Assembly: GCA_002343485.1 (NCBI GenBank)
Contig: DDST01000117.1
Location: forward strand, 1 to 22,394
Direction of reading: 5' to 3'
Length of the DNA: 22,394 nucleotides
Source of the DNA: Proteobacteria bacterium UBA2383
GTDB taxonomy: Bacteria; Pseudomonadota; Gammaproteobacteria; Competibacterales; Competibacteraceae
The notes beneath the pieces were generated by a model, which had not been told where the DNA came from, did no database searches, and worked only from the letters and a program-made list of their open reading frames with translations. Numbering within the stretch: position 1 is the first letter of the stretch; every line of letters begins with the position of its first letter. This document shows, in pieces, positions 15,156 through 22,394 of this stretch. A program made the position numbers and the translations under genes.

Positions 15156-15479
15156 TCAGGGCTGGGAATAATCGCGTGCCTTTTCGCTGCGGTGTTTCTC
15201 TGTCAATTTTTCCTTGTGCTTTTTAATTTGGCGATCGATTTTATCGCTTAGAGCGTCAATTGCAGCGTACAGATCTTCATCGACAGCATCGGCAAAAATT
15301 TCGTTTCCGGTCACATGGATAGTTGCCTCGGCTTTCTGGCGCAACTTCTCAACGCTGAGAATCACCTGAATACTGGTGACACTGTCGAAATGCCGCTCAA
15401 TGCGTTCCAGCTTGCCATGCACATAGTCGTGCAGCGCCGGGGTGATTTCGATGTGGTGTCCGCTCAGTTTAATTTGCAT
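15156..15479 (-). CDS. hpf: Ribosome hibernation promoting factor, short form
   Basis: Binds the 30S decoding region in stationary phase and promotes ribosome dimerisation or silencing. It has 107 residues, so it is the short type without the C-terminal dimerisation domain of long HPF. MQIKLSGHHIEITPALHDYV opens the S30AE/RaiA fold. IHVTGNEIFADAVDEDLYAAIDALSDKIDRQIKKHKEKL is the typical second half, with a basic tail. AGGAG lies 8 nt before the ATG. It follows rpoN by 71 bp, the standard arrangement in gammaproteobacteria (also called yhbH or raiA-like). Confidence 0.95.
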   Translation of the reverse strand: MQIKLSGHHIEITPALHDYVHGKLERIERHFDSVTSIQVILSVEKLRQKAEATIHVTGNEIFADAVDEDLYAAIDALSDKIDRQIKKHKEKLTEKHRSEKARDYSQP

Positions 15480-15550
15480 GGTATGGGCTCCTGACTCGCA
15501 GGTCTGGGTCTGGCTTTGATTGGAAGGCCGGGGCGGGAAACTCCAGCCAT

Positions 15551-17014
15551 TTAGACGAGGCGTTTACGATCTGAAGACGACGGAATGGACATCGCCTCCC
15601 GGTATTTTGCCACCGTCCGCCGGGCCACTTGAATCCCCTCGGTGCCGAGCAATTTAGCGATTTTTTCGTCACTGAGCGGCTTACCGGGGTTTTCCGCCTG
15701 AATCAGTTTGCGGATCATGGCGCGGATGGCGGTGGAAGAGCATTCGCCACCGTCACTGGTGCCGACGTGGCTGGAAAAAAAGTATTTTAACTCATAAATG
15801 CCGCGCGGCGTGTGCATATACTTCTGAGTAGTAACGCGCGAAATAGTTGATTCGTGCATCCCCAGAGTTTCAGCAATATCGCGTAGAATCAGCGGCTTCA
15901 TGTACTCATCGCCATGCTCGAGAAATTCCCGCTGGCGTCCGACGATGCAGGTCGCGACCTTAAGCAGGGTTTCGTTACGATTTTGCAAACTTTTTAAAAA
16001 CCAGCGCGCCTCCTGCAAGTGATTTTTGAGATAAGCAGTATCGCTGCTCTGACCATTACGCCGCGTCATGGCTGCGTAGCGGGCATTAATCCGCAGCTTG
16101 GGGGTGCTCTCGGGATTCAGTTCCACGCGCCAAGCGGCATGCTGCCGATAGACCAGAACGTCCGGTATTACGTACTGTGGTTCATCATTCGATAAACGGG
16201 CACCCGGATAGGGATTCAACGACTGGATCAGGCTGATAATCCCTTGCAACGTTTCGCGCGAGACCTTGAGCCGGCGCATCAATCCATTGAAATCGTGATT
16301 GGCGAGCAGATCCAAGTGCTGCTCGACCAGTTGGCGAGCCTCGGCCAGCCAAAGCGTTTCCTCGGGCAATGCTTCCAATTGCAACAGCAGGCATTCGGCT
16401 GGATTGCGGGCAGCGACTCCTTGGGGATCAAAATGCTGAATCAGTTTGAGCACTGCTTCAGCTTCCACCGAGGTTACCGCAGCTTCATCCGGCAATCCCT
16501 GGCAAATCTCTTCCAGCGGCACAGCCAAATAACCGGATTCGTTGATCGCATCGATAATTGCAGTCGCGACTTCCAGTTCCCGGTCACTAAATGGCGTCAG
16601 CCGCATTTGCCAGTACAGATAATCGCGCAGAGACTCACTCGCGCCTGTGTAGCGCTCGTAGGGATCCCATTCATCATCCTCGCCCCGCGAATAGCTGGTA
16701 GCACCGTCGTAGGACTCGTAGATGTCCTCCCAGCCACTGTCGACCGGCAGTTCTTCCGGCAGATTGTCGGTGCTGGCCGCACCGATCTCAGTTTCGGCGC
16801 TGGTGTCTGCCGCAGTCTGAGCTGCCAGAGTTTCCGGTTGCACGGGCAGCTCGGGTAGCTCGTCAGACCGTTCCAACATCAGGTTGGAATCGAGAATAGT
16901 TTGAATCTCCGTCTGCAAGTCAAGACTGGACAGTTGCAGAAGACGAATAGCCTGCTGCAATTGGGGGGTCATAGTCAGTTGTTGACCCAAGCGAAGCTGC
17001 AATGACTGTCTCAT
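15551..17014 (-). CDS. rpoN: RNA polymerase sigma-54 factor
   Basis: Directs RNA polymerase to -24/-12 promoters that need an AAA+ activator. The 487 residues show region I (LQLRLGQQLTMTPQLQQAIR, then LLQLSS), an acidic region II with EDDEWDPYE, the core-binding domain, a helix-turn-helix region at about 378-422 (with DIAETLGMHESTISRVT) and the RpoN box ARRTVAKYRE near 464-473. The start matches the family exactly, but no good ribosome site precedes the ATG, which is odd for a central factor. The gap to lptB is 109 bp, the largest within the lpt-rpoN part, so rpoN may have its own start point; no convincing promoter was found there. Confidence 0.97.
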   Translation of the reverse strand: MRQSLQLRLGQQLTMTPQLQQAIRLLQLSSLDLQTEIQTILDSNLMLERSDELPELPVQPETLAAQTAADTSAETEIGAASTDNLPEELPVDSGWEDIYESYDGATSYSRGEDDEWDPYERYTGASESLRDYLYWQMRLTPFSDRELEVATAIIDAINESGYLAVPLEEICQGLPDEAAVTSVEAEAVLKLIQHFDPQGVAARNPAECLLLQLEALPEETLWLAEARQLVEQHLDLLANHDFNGLMRRLKVSRETLQGIISLIQSLNPYPGARLSNDEPQYVIPDVLVYRQHAAWRVELNPESTPKLRINARYAAMTRRNGQSSDTAYLKNHLQEARWFLKSLQNRNETLLKVATCIVGRQREFLEHGDEYMKPLILRDIAETLGMHESTISRVTTQKYMHTPRGIYELKYFFSSHVGTSDGGECSSTAIRAMIRKLIQAENPGKPLSDEKIAKLLGTEGIQVARRTVAKYREAMSIPSSSDRKRLV

Positions 17015-17123
17015 AACGATACGATCTGGCGTCGATCCATTGAACTAAAGCTACCTATAATCCTAGCCGGTTTTATGCATTCCGTGTTAAAGAAAAGAGA
17101 ACGTAGAGCTATTTTATCCTGAT

Positions 17124-17849
17124 TCACAACTGAAAGGATTCACCGAGATAGACTTGGCGAACCTGCTGGTTAGCCAGAATGGCGGTGGAATCGCCTTCGG
17201 CGATCACCCGGCCTTCGCTAAGAATGTACGCACGATCGCAAATACCTAGCGTCTCCCGGACATTGTGGTCAGTAATCAACACGCCGATTCCACGATCGGA
17301 AAGATGACTGATAATGCGCTGAATATCCAAAACCGACAAAGGATCAACACCGGCAAAGGGTTCATCAAGCAAAATAAACGCCGGATTAGCGGCCAATGCC
17401 CGAGCGATTTCTACCCGCCGGCGTTCCCCGCCTGACAGACTGATACCCGAACTGCCCTGCAAATGGCCGACATGCAGTTCATGCAGTAATTCCTCAGCCC
17501 GCGCGCGGCGTTCAGCACGTGAGAGTTCACGACGGGTTTCCAGAATGGCTAACACATTATCCAGAACACTCATGCGGCGGAACACCGACGGCTCTTGAGG
17601 CAGATAGCCCACGCCTAACCGGGCACGAGCGTGCATCGGCAGATGCGTCAGATCACGATCATCCAGCAACACCCGCCCCTCGTCACAATGAATCAGCCCG
17701 ACAATCATGTAGAAACAGGTTGTTTTACCTGCGCCATTCGGCCCCAGCAACCCGATAACTTCGCCACTGGCGACAGTCAACGAAGCCGCATCCACTACGA
17801 CTCGTTTGCGGTAGTGCTTGACGATTTCGCGGGCGACCAACTGAGCCAT
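17124..17849 (-). CDS. lptB: LPS export ABC transporter ATPase LptB
   Basis: ATPase of the LptB2FG complex that pulls LPS from the inner membrane and pushes it along the LptC-LptA bridge. The 241 residues contain Walker A GPNGAGKTT (36-44), Q-loop at Q85, signature LSGGERRRVEIAR (138-150), Walker B FILLDEP (158-164) with E163, and the switch H195. Length and all motifs are canonical. The ATG lies 2 bp after the lptA stop and its ribosome site (AGGAAG) is inside the lptA end, indicating coupling. lptF and lptG are not in the window; they usually lie elsewhere in the genome. Confidence 0.96.
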   Translation of the reverse strand: MAQLVAREIVKHYRKRVVVDAASLTVASGEVIGLLGPNGAGKTTCFYMIVGLIHCDEGRVLLDDRDLTHLPMHARARLGVGYLPQEPSVFRRMSVLDNVLAILETRRELSRAERRARAEELLHELHVGHLQGSSGISLSGGERRRVEIARALAANPAFILLDEPFAGVDPLSVLDIQRIISHLSDRGIGVLITDHNVRETLGICDRAYILSEGRVIAEGDSTAILANQQVRQVYLGESFQL

Positions 17850-17851
17850 CT

Positions 17852-18373
17852 TTAAGGCTTCCTGGCCGGCGGCCCGTTCTGGGTGCGTGGTTGGATAGTA
17901 AACTGGATACGGCCCTGATTACCGGCACCGCGAGCGCGCACTACATCGTCCTTAAGATCGTATTCAACCCGGTCACCGGTAAATACGTCTTGGCCCTGGG
18001 TTAACCGGGCACCACCGCTCATAACAACCTTGGCGCTGACTACATCGTATTCGACCCGCGGGCTGGTTCCCTGAATTTCCGGTTTATCCACTGCCGGCCG
18101 GTAACGGAGAGTCGCTGGCTTGCCGGCCGCCTCCATGCGCTGGAAACCGCCCTCCTTGACATAGATGGTGGCGGTGTCAGCAGTCAGCCGCATAGAACCT
18201 TGGCTAATCACCACATTGCCCTCGTAAATGCTGACACCGGTCTTCTGGTCGATTTGACCGCGGCTGGCTTCCAGTTGAATGGGTTGGTTGCGGTCTTCTG
18301 GGAGGGCAATGGCCAACGATGACGCCAGCGCTAATGCTAACGCCCAGCCAAATCTAGGGCTTGGGGGGTTCAT
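17852..18373 (-). CDS. lptA: Periplasmic LPS transport protein LptA
   Basis: Forms the periplasmic bridge that carries LPS from LptC to LptD. The 173 residues begin with a signal peptide (hydrophobic ALALALASSLAIA at about 11-23, likely cut after AIA). An OstA/LptA beta-jellyroll follows, with NQPIQLEASRGQIDQKTGVSIYEGNVVISQGSM at its start and a repeat-like strand pattern. The C-terminal tail is Pro/Arg-rich (IQPRTQNGPPARKP). The start overlaps the last 20 nt of lptC. Size and position in the operon support the assignment. Confidence 0.94.
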   Translation of the reverse strand: MNPPSPRFGWALALALASSLAIALPEDRNQPIQLEASRGQIDQKTGVSIYEGNVVISQGSMRLTADTATIYVKEGGFQRMEAAGKPATLRYRPAVDKPEIQGTSPRVEYDVVSAKVVMSGGARLTQGQDVFTGDRVEYDLKDDVVRARGAGNQGRIQFTIQPRTQNGPPARKP

Positions 18374-18947
18374 AAGTACCTCTTACTTCGGAAAGCAGTT
18401 CCAAACGTTCCTGATCCAGCCAGGCACGGACTCCAATAGCGCGCAATTCGCTACCAGGGGTCATGGCCTGCGCCGGCGCGGCGGTTTCAACGTAACGTTC
18501 ACGAGGCCGGATCAGCACGTCGTGGGTGGTCACGGTCATCGGTGGTTTGCCGCTTGTGGCACGCCGGATCATCGTCACTGCCCCCTTCAGGCGCACGATC
18601 TGTTGGTCAGCGGCGACCCAACCCTGTTCAGCTTGTAACCGCCACTCACGCGTCAGGCCATCCAGTTGATACCAGTCTAGCACCGGCCATTCGATCTGAG
18701 TACCAAGATTGTCAGGAAAATGCGATAGTTGTGGTGCTTCAATGACATATTCCCGTAAACCGATAGCGCTGAGACGCACTGCCCGGAAGCGATCGATGAT
18801 CATCACCGGTTCTTGGCTTTTAGCGGGTTCCGGCTCACGTAACCCGGATTCCACCCAGCGCAGCAGGCCATAGCTCAAACCGGCCAGCAAGGTCAACCCG
18901 ATCAGATACAGGATACCGCGAGCCGTGATACTGGGAGGCAACGTCAA
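18354..18947 (-). CDS. lptC: LPS export membrane anchor LptC
   Basis: Bitopic inner-membrane protein that receives LPS from LptB2FG and passes it to LptA. The 197 residues show one N-terminal membrane helix (about 11-30, ILYLIGLTLLAGLSYGLL) and a periplasmic domain with the YVIEAPQLSHFPD stretch and DVLIRPRERYVETAAPAQAMTPGSELRAIG. Such proteins are poorly conserved in sequence, so the call leans on topology, size and position between kdsC and lptA. The start overlaps the kdsC stop and the end overlaps lptA by 20 nt, so the block is tightly coupled. Confidence 0.92.
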   Translation of the reverse strand: MTLPPSITARGILYLIGLTLLAGLSYGLLRWVESGLREPEPAKSQEPVMIIDRFRAVRLSAIGLREYVIEAPQLSHFPDNLGTQIEWPVLDWYQLDGLTREWRLQAEQGWVAADQQIVRLKGAVTMIRRATSGKPPMTVTTHDVLIRPRERYVETAAPAQAMTPGSELRAIGVRAWLDQERLELLSEVRGTYEPPKP

Positions 18948-19465
18948 AGGTAGCGGCTCCGCGCCGATCCCAACTGACCACGTGCTTCCAGCACCAGCTC
19001 ACAGACATCACGCGCTGCGCCATACCCGCCCCGATGGGGAGTTTGCCAATGAGCATGTTGTCTGACAAAGGGGTCTGCATCCTGCACGGCAACCGCCAGA
19101 CCGGCTTGAGTCATGACGGGCAGATCAATCAAATCATCACCGACATAAGCGACTTGATCGGCAGTCAGGCTCAATCGCACCAGCAGGTTGTTGAATGCCG
19201 TCCGCTTATCCTGTACCCCCAGATAAGCATAGCGAATGCCCAGGTCAGCTATGCGCCGCTCTACCGAAGCTGCATGGCGGCCGGAGATGATGGCGATGTC
19301 CACCCCGGCATCGAGCAGCATCTTGATGCCGTGACCGTCGCGGATATGAAAGGCCTTGAATTCATTACCGTCGTTACCCAGATAAAGACGGCCATCGGTG
19401 AGTACTCCGTCCACGTCGAAGATAACCAATTGAATCTGGGCAGCCTTGCTCAATACATCGTGCAT
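18944..19465 (-). CDS. kdsC: 3-deoxy-D-manno-octulosonate-8-phosphate phosphatase
   Basis: Removes phosphate from Kdo-8-phosphate, giving free Kdo for the LPS inner core. A HAD-type phosphatase without a cap domain, 173 residues. LVIFDVDGVLTDG carries the catalytic D17 and D19. IISGRHAASVERR is motif II, YLGVQDK gives the lysine, and VAYVGDDLIDLPVM is motif IV. The C-terminal GGYGAARDVCELVLEARG matches the active-site tail of KdsC. AGGA stands 8 nt before the ATG, and the stop overlaps lptC. It lies 27 bp after kdsD, as usual in gammaproteobacteria. Confidence 0.95.
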   Translation of the reverse strand: MHDVLSKAAQIQLVIFDVDGVLTDGRLYLGNDGNEFKAFHIRDGHGIKMLLDAGVDIAIISGRHAASVERRIADLGIRYAYLGVQDKRTAFNNLLVRLSLTADQVAYVGDDLIDLPVMTQAGLAVAVQDADPFVRQHAHWQTPHRGGYGAARDVCELVLEARGQLGSARSRYL

Positions 19466-19492
19466 CGCCTGTTTCCTGGGGGTCGGAGGCTA

Positions 19493-20464
19493 CTACAGTA
19501 CACCAGCGCGCAACAGATCATGCATGTTAAGCACACCGGCCAGTTTTCCGGTAGAGTTTACCACTGGCAGGGCGTTAATCCGGTATTCCTGCATCATACG
19601 CAGGGCCTCGGCGGCCAGTGTACCCGGCGCGATGGTCCTGCAAGGATGTGTCATAACTTCAGCAACCCGGGCGGTATGCACATCCACTTGCCGGTCAAGC
19701 GCCCGGCGTAAATCGCCGTCGGTAAACACTCCCAATACCCGGTCTTCTCCGTCCACCACTACGGTGGTTCCCAAGCTCTTACGGCTCATCTCCAACAGAG
19801 CATCTTTCAGCAGATCGCCGGGAGCGCTGCACGGCATCTGCTCACCGGTATGCATCACGTCATCGGTCAGCAGCAGCAGGCGGCGCCCAAGCCGGCCGCC
19901 TGGATGAGAGCGGGCAAAATCTTCGGCGGTGAAACCCCGCGCTTCCAGCAATGCCACAGCTAAGGCGTCGCCCATCGCCAGTGTGGCGGTGGTGCTTGAG
20001 GTTGGCGCTAGCCCCAATGGACAGGCTTCCTGGGGAACACTAACGTCGATATGAACCTCGGCGGTTTCAGCCAGCGTCGAAGCAGGATTGCCGGTCAAAG
20101 CAATCAGAGGAACGCCTAAGCGCTTAATTAACGGCAGTAGAGTCAAAATTTCATCGGTTTCGCCGGAATTTGACAGCGCCAGCACGACATCCTGAGCAGT
20201 GATCATACCCATATCCCCGTGGCTGGCTTCGGCGGGATGAACGAAAAAGGCCGGACTGCCGGTGCTCGCCAAGGTCGCAGCGATTTTGCCGCCGATATGC
20301 CCGGATTTGCCCATGCCGAGAACCACGATCCGGCCCTGGCAATGGAGCATGAGATTGCAAGCATGGACAAAGTGGCCGTCAATACGGCTTTGCAACTGTT
20401 CAACAGCCTGAGCTTCAATCATCAAAACCTGGCTGGCCAGACGTTTCAGTTGATCGGGGTGCAT
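19493..20464 (-). CDS. kdsD: Arabinose-5-phosphate isomerase (KdsD/KpsF family)
   Basis: Converts ribulose-5-phosphate to arabinose-5-phosphate, the first step to Kdo. The 323 residues have a SIS sugar-isomerase domain (about 35-170, with VLGMGKSGHIGGKIAATLASTGSPAFF in its first part, the HPAEASHGDMGM block and ALSNSGETDEI) and two CBS domains (about 200-260 and 268-323). A conserved region ends SHPGGRLGRRLLL. It is the first gene of the operon. No clear ribosome site precedes the ATG at 20464; an internal ATG (residue 15) is possible but would trim a conserved helix. Confidence 0.95.
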   Translation of the reverse strand: MHPDQLKRLASQVLMIEAQAVEQLQSRIDGHFVHACNLMLHCQGRIVVLGMGKSGHIGGKIAATLASTGSPAFFVHPAEASHGDMGMITAQDVVLALSNSGETDEILTLLPLIKRLGVPLIALTGNPASTLAETAEVHIDVSVPQEACPLGLAPTSSTTATLAMGDALAVALLEARGFTAEDFARSHPGGRLGRRLLLLTDDVMHTGEQMPCSAPGDLLKDALLEMSRKSLGTTVVVDGEDRVLGVFTDGDLRRALDRQVDVHTARVAEVMTHPCRTIAPGTLAAEALRMMQEYRINALPVVNSTGKLAGVLNMHDLLRAGVL

Positions 20465-20544
20465 GTTTTAGTCGAAATCAGATTCAGTTATCCAGTCATC
20501 TCTGCAAAGAGCACTTGCTTCCATTCTGATCCAGAAGCTTTATC

Positions 20545-20574
20545 AAAAAACAGGGGCGGCCACGGCCGCCCCTG
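20545..20574 (-). terminator. Intrinsic terminator after ppdK
   Basis: CAGGGGCGGCC (20551-20561) and GGCCGCCCCTG (20564-20574) form a perfect GC-rich stem with a very short turn. Read on the minus strand it is followed by TTTTTTG (six T at 20545-20550). It lies 57 bp past the ppdK stop and before kdsD, so it should separate ppdK from the LPS operon. A second small hairpin (CGTTGCT at 20593-20599, AGCAACG at 20606-20612) sits between the ppdK stop and the terminator. Confidence 0.9.
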
Positions 20575-20630
20575 ATATTCACAAGCTAGCAGCGTTGCTC
20601 GCTGAAGCAACGTCACCCGCTCTCAACCGC

Positions 20631-22394
20631 TTATGGCTGAAATTCGCCTTCCAGCAGTTTGGCATGCGACGCCGCCAGCCGGGCAATCGGCACCCGGGGT
20701 GCGGAGCAGGACACGTAGGTCAGGTTGGCATAGTGGCAGAAGCGCATTGAAGCCGGATGACCGCCCTGTTCGCCGCAAATGCCGACCTTAAGACCATTGC
20801 GGGTCTTCCGGCCATTGTCGACTGCAAACTGCATGAGCTGACCAACGCCTGCCGTATCCAGTGCTTCAAACGGGTTATCCTTGAGAATCCCGGCTGAGTT
20901 GTAGAAGGGCAGGAATTTGTTTTCGGCGTCCTCGCGCGAGAACGAGAACGTCGCCTGAGTCAGATCATTGGTGCCAAACGAGAAGAACTCGGCGACATTG
21001 GCGATTTCGCCGGCGCGCAGACAGGCCCGCACCACTTCCATCATGGTACCGAATTCAAAATGCACCTTGACCGCGTATTTAGCCTCGACCTGGGGCAGCA
21101 CTTCGTCGACCAGCGCCTTTACCCGCTTCAACTCTTCCACAGTGCAAACCTGCGGCACCATGATTTCGGGATGGACGTTCACCTTCTCCTGGATACATTC
21201 CGCCGCTGCTTCCAGAATGGCGCGGATCTGCATCTTGTAGATCTCGGGATAGGTCAGACCCAGGCGGACACCGCGATGACCGAGCATCGGGTTGATTTCG
21301 TGCAGGGCGCGCGCCTTGTGCAGAATTTCTTCTTTTTTGGCCAGTACGTCAGCGACCAGATGACTGTCGTTGAGAATACCGAGCTGCTCGACGGCCTTCG
21401 GGTTGACCTGGCTGAGAATCTGGCTGATCGCCTCCAGCCCTTGGGCGGTTTGGCGCAGATGGCGCAGATGCTCGATGTCGTCGATCAGGGTCTGCTCGGA
21501 GGGCAGGAACTCGTGAATCGGTGGATCCAGCAGGCGAACCGTGACCGGACGCGGGGCCATCACCCGGAAGATTTCCTTGAAATCGCTGCGCTGCATCGGC
21601 AGCAGTTTGGCCAAAGCCGCTTCACGATCTTCGGTGGTCTCGGCCAGGATCATCTCCAGTACGAGCGGCAACCGTTCCTTGGCATTGAACATCCGCTCGG
21701 TGCGGCACAGGCCAATGCCCATTGCCCCGTAGTTGGAAGCCCGCTGCGCTGCTTCCGGGGTGTCCGCGTTCGCCATCACCTTGAGGGTGGAAATCTCATC
21801 GGCCCAGCTCAGCAAGGTGCGCAATTCCGGGGTGAACTCCGGCTCGACGGTGGGAACAGCGCCCAGATAGACTTGACCGGTGCCGCCGTCGATGGTGACC
21901 ACGTCGCCCTCATGCAGCACCTTATCGCCGATGATGGCCTGGCGCTGATGAACATTGACCAGAATGTCTTCCGCGCCGACCACGCAAGGCTTGCCCATGC
22001 CGCGTGCCACAACCGCTGCGTGGGAGGTCTTGCCGCCACGGCTGGTCAAGATGCCTACGGCGGCGAAGAAGCCATGAATGTCTTCCGGTTTGGTTTCTTC
22101 GCGCACCAGAATAATTTTCTCGTTGGCGCCGCGCCCGCGTTTTACCGCAGTGTCGGCGTCGAACACTATCTTGCCTGATGAAGCGCCGGGAGATGCGCCC
22201 ATTCCTAATGCCGCCGGCGCTACTTTTTGCTTGGGATCGAGTTGCGGGAACATCATTTGTTCGAGCGACTCAGGATCGATTCGCAACAACGCCTTTTCGC
22301 GAGTGATCAAGCCCTCATTGGCCATTTCCACCGAGCTACGCACCATACCCTGAGCATTCATCTTGCCATTGCGGGTTTGCAGGCAGTACAGCAC
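20631..22394 (-). CDS. ppdK: Pyruvate phosphate dikinase, C-terminal part (runs off the window)
   Basis: Interconverts pyruvate, ATP and phosphate with PEP, AMP and pyrophosphate. Only 587 C-terminal residues of a protein normally near 900 are inside the window; the ATP-grasp domain lies beyond 22394. LYCLQTRNGK at the edge is the end of the nucleotide-binding part. ASPGASSGKIVF opens the phosphohistidine domain, with GGKTSHAAVVARGMGKP placing the swinging histidine at H125 of this fragment. The PEP/pyruvate barrel follows (GLCRTERMF, MLGHRGVRLG, FGTNDLTQATFSFSRED). It ends with GICGEQGG and YVSCSAPRVPIARLAA. Usual PPDKs have GGMTSH and CGEHGG, so M-to-K and H-to-Q changes are present. The SAPRVPIARLAA ending favours PPDK over PEP synthase. 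Confidence 0.95.
   Translation of the reverse strand: MLYCLQTRNGKMNAQGMVRSSVEMANEGLITREKALLRIDPESLEQMMFPQLDPKQKVAPAALGMGASPGASSGKIVFDADTAVKRGRGANEKIILVREETKPEDIHGFFAAVGILTSRGGKTSHAAVVARGMGKPCVVGAEDILVNVHQRQAIIGDKVLHEGDVVTIDGGTGQVYLGAVPTVEPEFTPELRTLLSWADEISTLKVMANADTPEAAQRASNYGAMGIGLCRTERMFNAKERLPLVLEMILAETTEDREAALAKLLPMQRSDFKEIFRVMAPRPVTVRLLDPPIHEFLPSEQTLIDDIEHLRHLRQTAQGLEAISQILSQVNPKAVEQLGILNDSHLVADVLAKKEEILHKARALHEINPMLGHRGVRLGLTYPEIYKMQIRAILEAAAECIQEKVNVHPEIMVPQVCTVEELKRVKALVDEVLPQVEAKYAVKVHFEFGTMMEVVRACLRAGEIANVAEFFSFGTNDLTQATFSFSREDAENKFLPFYNSAGILKDNPFEALDTAGVGQLMQFAVDNGRKTRNGLKVGICGEQGGHPASMRFCHYANLTYVSCSAPRVPIARLAASHAKLLEGEFQP

Noticed and set aside
12707..17062. Identical 12-mer CTACCTATAATC at 12707-12718 and 17051-17062, upstream of ptsH and rpoN
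   Set aside because: Shared 12-mers are expected by chance in a window of this size. The distance to the start codon differs (7 versus 37 nt), and neither has a matching second promoter element.
21060..22178. 372-residue reading frame antisense to ppdK
   Set aside because: The minus-strand frame encodes unmistakable PPDK motifs throughout. The plus-strand frame has no recognisable domain.
1..22394. tRNA, rRNA, CRISPR array, phage genes or toxin-antitoxin pair
   Set aside because: No cloverleaf, rRNA-like segment, regularly spaced direct repeats, or phage or toxin-antitoxin families were recognised. Nearly all sequence is covered by identified genes.

Overview
The window looks like chromosomal DNA of a gammaproteobacterium with moderately high G+C. 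The main reason is a gene block on the minus strand in the order kdsD-kdsC-lptC-lptA-lptB-rpoN-hpf-ptsN, then rapZ and an HPr gene, which is the classic gammaproteobacterial LPS/sigma-54/nitrogen-PTS order. It differs from the enterobacterial version by an HPr kinase gene (hprK) between ptsN and rapZ and an Enzyme I gene after HPr, an arrangement known from xanthomonads, betaproteobacteria and some environmental gammaproteobacteria. A Competibacteraceae- or Chromatiales-like host would fit, but this is inference from gene content and was not tested.

Layout. 1-386: AT-rich DNA with the C-terminal remnant of an IS701/IS4-like DDE transposase. 387-2303 (+): a chemoreceptor with a periplasmic Cache-type sensor, HAMP, signalling hairpin and C-terminal zinc-binding CZB domain. 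2304-2510: two sets of alternating inverted repeats. 2511-4133 (-): glycerol-3-phosphate dehydrogenase glpD. 4317-8715 (+): a five-gene corrin-ring operon (cbiX, cobH/cbiC, fused cbiET/cobL, cobI/cbiL, cbiG). 8719-10507 (-): a putative esterase and an NmrA-like NAD(P)-binding protein. 10666-20464 (-): ptsI, ptsH, rapZ, hprK, ptsN, hpf, rpoN, lptB, lptA, lptC, kdsC, kdsD (listed left to right, so transcription begins at kdsD). 20631-22394 (-): the C-terminal part of pyruvate phosphate dikinase, running off the right edge and followed by a clear intrinsic terminator.

How the genes work together. KdsD and KdsC make Kdo for the LPS inner core. LptC, LptA and LptB belong to the LPS export bridge. 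RpoN is sigma-54 and HPF is a ribosome hibernation factor. EI, HPr and PtsN form a PEP-driven phosphorelay. HPr carries both His15 and Ser46 and HprK has its P-loop, so HPr can in principle receive two competing phosphorylations. No sugar EIIB/EIIC and no EIIA-Man is present, so the visible relay ends at PtsN and looks regulatory. Pyruvate phosphate dikinase, just upstream, interconverts pyruvate and PEP, the donor for EI. The cobalamin operon encodes early and middle corrin-ring steps of the early-cobalt-insertion route but is incomplete here. No wholly novel system is evident. The most unusual parts are the composition break in the chemoreceptor, the alternating repeats after it, the CbiX metal-binding tail, the short CbiG and the hybrid PTS operon.
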